64,000 nucleotides of DNA from the NCBI RefSeq assembly GCF_014201675.1, contig NZ_JACHEZ010000001.1:124001-188000 (forward strand), in the 5' to 3' direction. This DNA comes from Oceanithermus desulfurans. GTDB taxonomy: Bacteria > Deinococcota > Deinococci > Deinococcales > Marinithermaceae. Each line of letters opens with the position of its first letter. Position 1 is the stretch's first letter. The position numbers and the translations under genes were made by a program. Positions 60,826-64,000 of the stretch are shown one piece after another. Under the pieces are notes generated by a model, which was not told the DNA's origin, ran no database searches, and saw only the letters and a program-made list of their open reading frames with translations.

Positions 60826-62136
60826 TCAGGCGGCTTTGTAAAACCTGCGGGTCGACTGCAGCAGCCAGACGAACAGCAGGGCGATGACGCCCAGGGCGAT
60901 GTAGACGGTGAAGCCCTCGGGGTAACCGCGGGCGGGGCCGAGCTCCTTGACGAAGAAGCCCATGATCGGGGGAACGACGAAGCCCCCGAAGGCGCCCAGC
61001 CCCCCGACCCAGCCGGAGGCGCCCCCCACCGCGTCGGGCACGTAGAACGGCACCATCTTGAAGACCGCGGCGTTGCCGATGCCCATCCCCAGGCCGATGA
61101 TCGTCTCGCCCAGGAAGGCCAGCGGGAAGCTCTGGGCCACCACCATGACCAGCGCCCCCAGGAGCACCGAGCCGAAGGCCAGCATGGCCGTCTTCTCGCC
61201 GCCGATGCGGTCCGAGAGCGAGCCGCCCCAGACGCGGATGAGCGAGGCCAGAATGGAGAAGTAGGCGGTCAGGTAGGCGGCGGTGCGCACGGGTTCCTGG
61301 TGGAACTCGCGCCAGTAGGTGGGGAGCCAGGCGGTCAGGGCCAAAAAGCCGCCGAACGAGGTGAAGTAGAGGGCCACGAGCACCCAGGTACGCCAGTTGC
61401 GGGCGCTGATGACCAGCGTCTCCAGCACCGAGCCGGCGGGGAAGATCTCCTGACCCAGCTCGCGCGCGATCGTGATCGCCTCCTCGCGGGGGACGCCGTG
61501 TTTGACGAGCTGGAAGAAGGGGGCCCCGAAGCCGATGACGATGAAGATCAGGGTGCCCAGCACCAGCAGCCCCGTCCAGGCGACGTAGGCGCCGAGCAGG
61601 CCCCAGCCCGCCAGCGCAGCCGGCAGCAGGAAGGTGAAGATCCCCGGTGCCAGGTTGCCCACGCCCGCGTAGGTGCCGAGCGCCCATCCCTGGCGGTGCT
61701 GCGGGAACCAGTAGGCGACCATGCTGATCCCTACGGAGAAGGTGGCGATGCCGCAGCCGGCCAGAAAGCCCAGCAACAAAAGCAGGGGGTAGAGGCCCTC
61801 GTTGAGCCGGTCCGGATAGTAGGCCACGATCAGGGCGATGAGACCCAGCAGGCCGACGATGGCCATGGTGAGCAGGGTCAGCATGGGCTTGCGCCCGCCG
61901 TCGGTGTCGACCCAGGCGGAGAAGGGGATGCGCAGCAGCGACCCCGAGAGCATCGGCATGGCGACGAGCAGCCCGACCTGGACGGGGTCGAGCCCCATCG
62001 CGTCCTTGAAGTTCTTCGCGGTGACGTTGAACAGAGCCACGGCCGCGAACCCGACGAAGAAGCCGATGGTGGCGGCGATGAGGGCCTCGGCGGGGTTGGA
62101 CTTGATGCGGTGTTTCTTGAACGCTTCTGTGCTCAC
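60826..62136 (-). CDS. narK: NarK-type nitrate/nitrite transporter
   Basis: 436-aa MFS transporter with 12 membrane segments. The MFS loop motif FSAWVDTDGGRKPMLTLL lies between helices 2 and 3, and NarK signatures appear as YAGVGNLAPGIFTFLLPAAL (helix 5 nitrate signature) and GLGMGIGNAAVFKMVPFYVP (helix 11). Length fits single-domain NarK1/NarK2 proteins. The GTG start follows GGAGG. Last gene of the nar operon here; T. thermophilus has two such transporters after narI. Confidence 0.92.
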   Translation of the reverse strand: MSTEAFKKHRIKSNPAEALIAATIGFFVGFAAVALFNVTAKNFKDAMGLDPVQVGLLVAMPMLSGSLLRIPFSAWVDTDGGRKPMLTLLTMAIVGLLGLIALIVAYYPDRLNEGLYPLLLLLGFLAGCGIATFSVGISMVAYWFPQHRQGWALGTYAGVGNLAPGIFTFLLPAALAGWGLLGAYVAWTGLLVLGTLIFIVIGFGAPFFQLVKHGVPREEAITIARELGQEIFPAGSVLETLVISARNWRTWVLVALYFTSFGGFLALTAWLPTYWREFHQEPVRTAAYLTAYFSILASLIRVWGGSLSDRIGGEKTAMLAFGSVLLGALVMVVAQSFPLAFLGETIIGLGMGIGNAAVFKMVPFYVPDAVGGASGWVGGLGAFGGFVVPPIMGFFVKELGPARGYPEGFTVYIALGVIALLFVWLLQSTRRFYKAA

Positions 62137-62157
62137 GGAATGCCTCCTCCTTCTCGA

Positions 62158-62847
62158 CTAGGGGTTGGGCTGGGTGAAACGGCGGCGCACCCAGATCACG
62201 ATCTGCCAGGGGCGGGCGACGTACCCCAAGGGTACGGTGATGATGTGCACGAGCCGGGAAAACGGGAAGAGGGCCAGCAGCACCCAGAAGTTGAAGACGT
62301 GCCACTGGAAGGCGAAGGGCAGGTCGGCGACGAGCTCGGGGCGGGGGCGCAGCGTCAGGATGCTCGTCAGGTAGGGCGCCATGGTTCCCGCGAACCAGCT
62401 GCTGCCGAACCGGTAGGCCAAGGCGGTGTAGAGCCCGGTGAGTACGGAGATGAGCACCGCGAAGAGGACGAGGTAGTCCATGGCCGTCGCGGTGGCGCGC
62501 ACCCTGGCGTTGACCAGCCGCCGCCACAGCAGGACGACGAGTCCCGCCAGGGTCCACAGCGCCAGCGCGAAGCCGCTGACCTCGAGCAGGTACAGGCGGA
62601 AGAGCGAGGCGTTCCAGGCGTAGATGGCCTCGGGGAAGATCCAGGCGATCAGGTGCACGGTGAGGATGAGGGTGATGCCCCAGTGGAAGGGCAGCGACCC
62701 CCAGAAGAGAAGCCGGCGTTCCAGCAGCTGGCTGGAGAGCGCCGAAACCGAGAACGGGCGGTAGGCGTAGCGGTAGAGGGTGACCACCACCGCCACGACC
62801 AGCGCCAGGTACGGGAAGATCTCGAAGAGTAAACGGTTCCAGTTCAC
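62158..62847 (-). CDS. narI: Respiratory nitrate reductase gamma subunit
   Basis: 229-aa diheme cytochrome b with five membrane segments (FPYLALVVAVVVTLYRY, WGITLILTVHLIAWIFPE, LLEVSGFALALWTLAGLVVL, YLVLFAVLISVLTGLYTALA, WHVFNFWVLLALFPFSRLVH). Candidate heme ligands are His in FHWGITLILTVH and in FQWHVF and RLVHII. It takes electrons from quinol to NarH. The GTG start overlaps the narJ stop by 4 bp and follows GAGGAGG. Confidence 0.92.
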   Translation of the reverse strand: MNWNRLLFEIFPYLALVVAVVVTLYRYAYRPFSVSALSSQLLERRLLFWGSLPFHWGITLILTVHLIAWIFPEAIYAWNASLFRLYLLEVSGFALALWTLAGLVVLLWRRLVNARVRATATAMDYLVLFAVLISVLTGLYTALAYRFGSSWFAGTMAPYLTSILTLRPRPELVADLPFAFQWHVFNFWVLLALFPFSRLVHIITVPLGYVARPWQIVIWVRRRFTQPNP

Positions 62848-63344
62848 GTTTTCCTCCTCTCGGGTGCGGGCACCTGCTGCAGGAGCGCGTCCAGCAGGTG
62901 CAGGTAGGGGTTGGTCGCTTCCAGCGCGTGCAGGTCTTTGCGGATGCGGGCGAGGGCGGGCTCGAGAACCTCCAGGAGCTCGGGCAGCGGCTCGTCCGTG
63001 CGGGCCAGGTAGCGCAGCACCGGCACCAGATGGTCGGGCAGCTCGCCCGCGGTGTCCAGGTCCAGCCGGTCCATCGCCTGCTTGAGCCGCGCCAGGAACT
63101 CACCGCGCCGGTAGCTCTCGCCCCAGACGACGTAGCCGATGTAGGGGACCAGCCTGGGGTTCATGTCCAGCGTCGCGGTGTACACCTCCTCCCAGCGGGC
63201 GAGCTCGAGCCGTTTCACCTCGGCCACGAAGCGGGCGAAGGCCTTTCGGGCGGGGCCGGCGGGGGCGCGCTCGAGCTCCGCTTCGAGCGCCTCCAGCAGG
63301 CCTTCCCGGGGGTAGGTGAAGGCGAGCGCCAGGGCTTCGAACAT
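62844..63344 (-). CDS. narJ: Nitrate reductase assembly chaperone NarJ
   Basis: 166-aa helical TorD-superfamily chaperone that holds the NarGH complex during molybdenum-cofactor insertion. Typical features are AFTYPREGLLEALEAELERA near the start, the middle block YTATLDMNPRLVPYIGYVVW-GESYRRG, and ELPDHLVPVLRYLA later. The ATG lies 5 bp after the narH stop, with a GGGGGAG site. Confidence 0.9.
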   Translation of the reverse strand: MFEALALAFTYPREGLLEALEAELERAPAGPARKAFARFVAEVKRLELARWEEVYTATLDMNPRLVPYIGYVVWGESYRRGEFLARLKQAMDRLDLDTAGELPDHLVPVLRYLARTDEPLPELLEVLEPALARIRKDLHALEATNPYLHLLDALLQQVPAPERRKT

Positions 63345-63348
63345 CGGT

Positions 63349-64000
63349 CTACTCCCCCCTCACCGGAGGCTGGATGTAGCCGAAGCCCTCCTGCCCCTTG
63401 CGCTCGAGCGGATCGTTCCAGGCCTCGATCGAGGCTTCCCGGTGGTAGGGCGGGATGACGAAGCGCTCGTCCAGGGTCGGCTGCGTGGTCAGCCGGTAGA
63501 TGGCCTCGGCCGTCTCCGGGGTCAGCCCCACCTCATCCAGCGCCGCGCGGGTCGCGTCGTTGAGTCCGCCGTCCACGGACTCGGCGCGCTTGAAGATGCG
63601 CACGGCCAGGAGCCGCTTCAGCACCCCTTCGATGATCCCCTCGTTCCCCGCGGAGAAGAGGTTGGCCAGGTAGCGCACCGGCAGGCGCGCCTTGGTGAGG
63701 TCGGCGAAGAGCTCGAACTCGGGGCCGCTGGTGTCCAGCGCCAGGTTGAGGGCGCGGTCCTCCACGACGCTCATCACCGGCGAGAGCGGCGGGATGTAGA
63801 ACATCATGGCCATCGTCCGGAACTCGGGGTGCAGCGGCAGCGCCAGGCGCCACTCCTTGACGAACTTGTAGACCGGCGAGTCCTGGGCTGCCTTGATCCA
63901 GTCGTCGGTGACGCCGTTCTTCTTGGCCGCGGCGATCACCTCGGGGTCGAAGGGGTCGAGGATGGCCTCGAGCTGGGTCTCGACCAGGTCGTGGTCGTCG
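63349..64000 (-). CDS. narH: Respiratory nitrate reductase beta subunit, C-terminal part
   Basis: The reading frame is open to the window edge; about 216 residues are visible, beginning DHDLVETQLEAILDPFDPEV. Blocks such as PVYKFVKEWRLALPLHPEFR, TMAMMFYIPPLSPVMSVVE, ARLPVRYLANLFSAGNEGII and MAVR-type VLKRLLAVRIFKRAESV are characteristic of the C-terminal half of NarH, after the four iron-sulfur cluster motifs, which would lie beyond the window. The subunit transfers electrons from NarI to NarG. Order H-J-I-K matches Thermus nar operons. Confidence 0.92.
   Translation of the reverse strand, partial: DDHDLVETQLEAILDPFDPEVIAAAKKNGVTDDWIKAAQDSPVYKFVKEWRLALPLHPEFRTMAMMFYIPPLSPVMSVVEDRALNLALDTSGPEFELFADLTKARLPVRYLANLFSAGNEGIIEGVLKRLLAVRIFKRAESVDGGLNDATRAALDEVGLTPETAEAIYRLTTQPTLDERFVIPPYHREASIEAWNDPLERKGQEGFGYIQPPVRGE

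Overview
The window looks like the chromosome of a thermophilic member of the Thermaceae (Deinococcota), plausibly a marine Oceanithermus/Marinithermus-type organism. The genus is an inference. Supporting signs are very high GC, a complete V/A-type ATPase operon in the Thermus order (G-I-L-E-C-F-A-B-D), a glutaminyl-tRNA synthetase with a fused YqeY-like tail, an RlmO-type rRNA methylase, small proteins resembling Deinococcus-Thermus-only families, and many start codons placed 6-7 nt after a TANNNT -10 box (leaderless transcription).

Layout. 1-1267: decayed IS110-type transposase, then repeat-rich non-coding DNA. 1268-6342: glnS, an ADP-ribosylglycohydrolase, a leucine-rich-repeat protein and tRNA-Trp. 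6421-9337: three exported proteins. 9412-11011: SQR-like flavoprotein with DUF1641 partner. 11140-13083: xth and a LysN-like aminotransferase. 13349-19248 (minus): rlmO, two small family-specific genes, a metallo-hydrolase, a Ser/Thr kinase, an acetyl-CoA synthetase and a DUF123 protein, tightly packed. 19322-27801: V-ATPase operon behind a near-consensus promoter. 27862-35700 (minus): exported protein, M19 dipeptidase, a block of composite repeats, tldD-tldE, holA, a radical SAM/SPASM protein and a SatD/DUF3307-like pair. 35808-43471 (minus): a propeller lipoprotein, metH, a second propeller lipoprotein on an inserted segment, and a 132-aa unknown gene. 43512-48241 (minus): an exported probable beta-barrel protein with an apparent ATT start, an ABC exporter and a C-terminal protease. 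48332-51730: ftsE and hpf (plus) facing envC-like and ftsX (minus). 51795-57193: a two-component system and a nos maturation cluster (nosD-F-L-L-Y) without nosZ. 57242-60780: tRNA-Val, pyrF, pyrE, a SpoIIM-like membrane protein, gpsA. 60826-64000 (minus): narK, narI, narJ and the C-terminal part of narH.

How it fits together. The right end is a respiratory denitrification region: nitrate reductase and transporter, N2O-reductase maturation factors and a NarL-type regulator pair. The V-ATPase provides the ion-motive/ATP link, and the SQR-like protein may feed electrons from sulfide to the quinone pool. The rest is housekeeping (translation, DNA repair and replication, pyrimidines, methionine, cell division, hibernation).

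Most unusual features: (1) imperfect direct repeats of about 200 bp of the metH/132-aa-gene junction flank a 1.7-kb segment carrying a seven-repeat propeller lipoprotein, a Campbell-integration-like topology; (2) a family of composite intergenic repeats with heptamer tracts and terminator hairpins; (3) a regular leaderless-promoter architecture; (4) a likely ATT start codon; (5) a split ftsE/ftsX arrangement with a catalytically dead EnvC-like partner.
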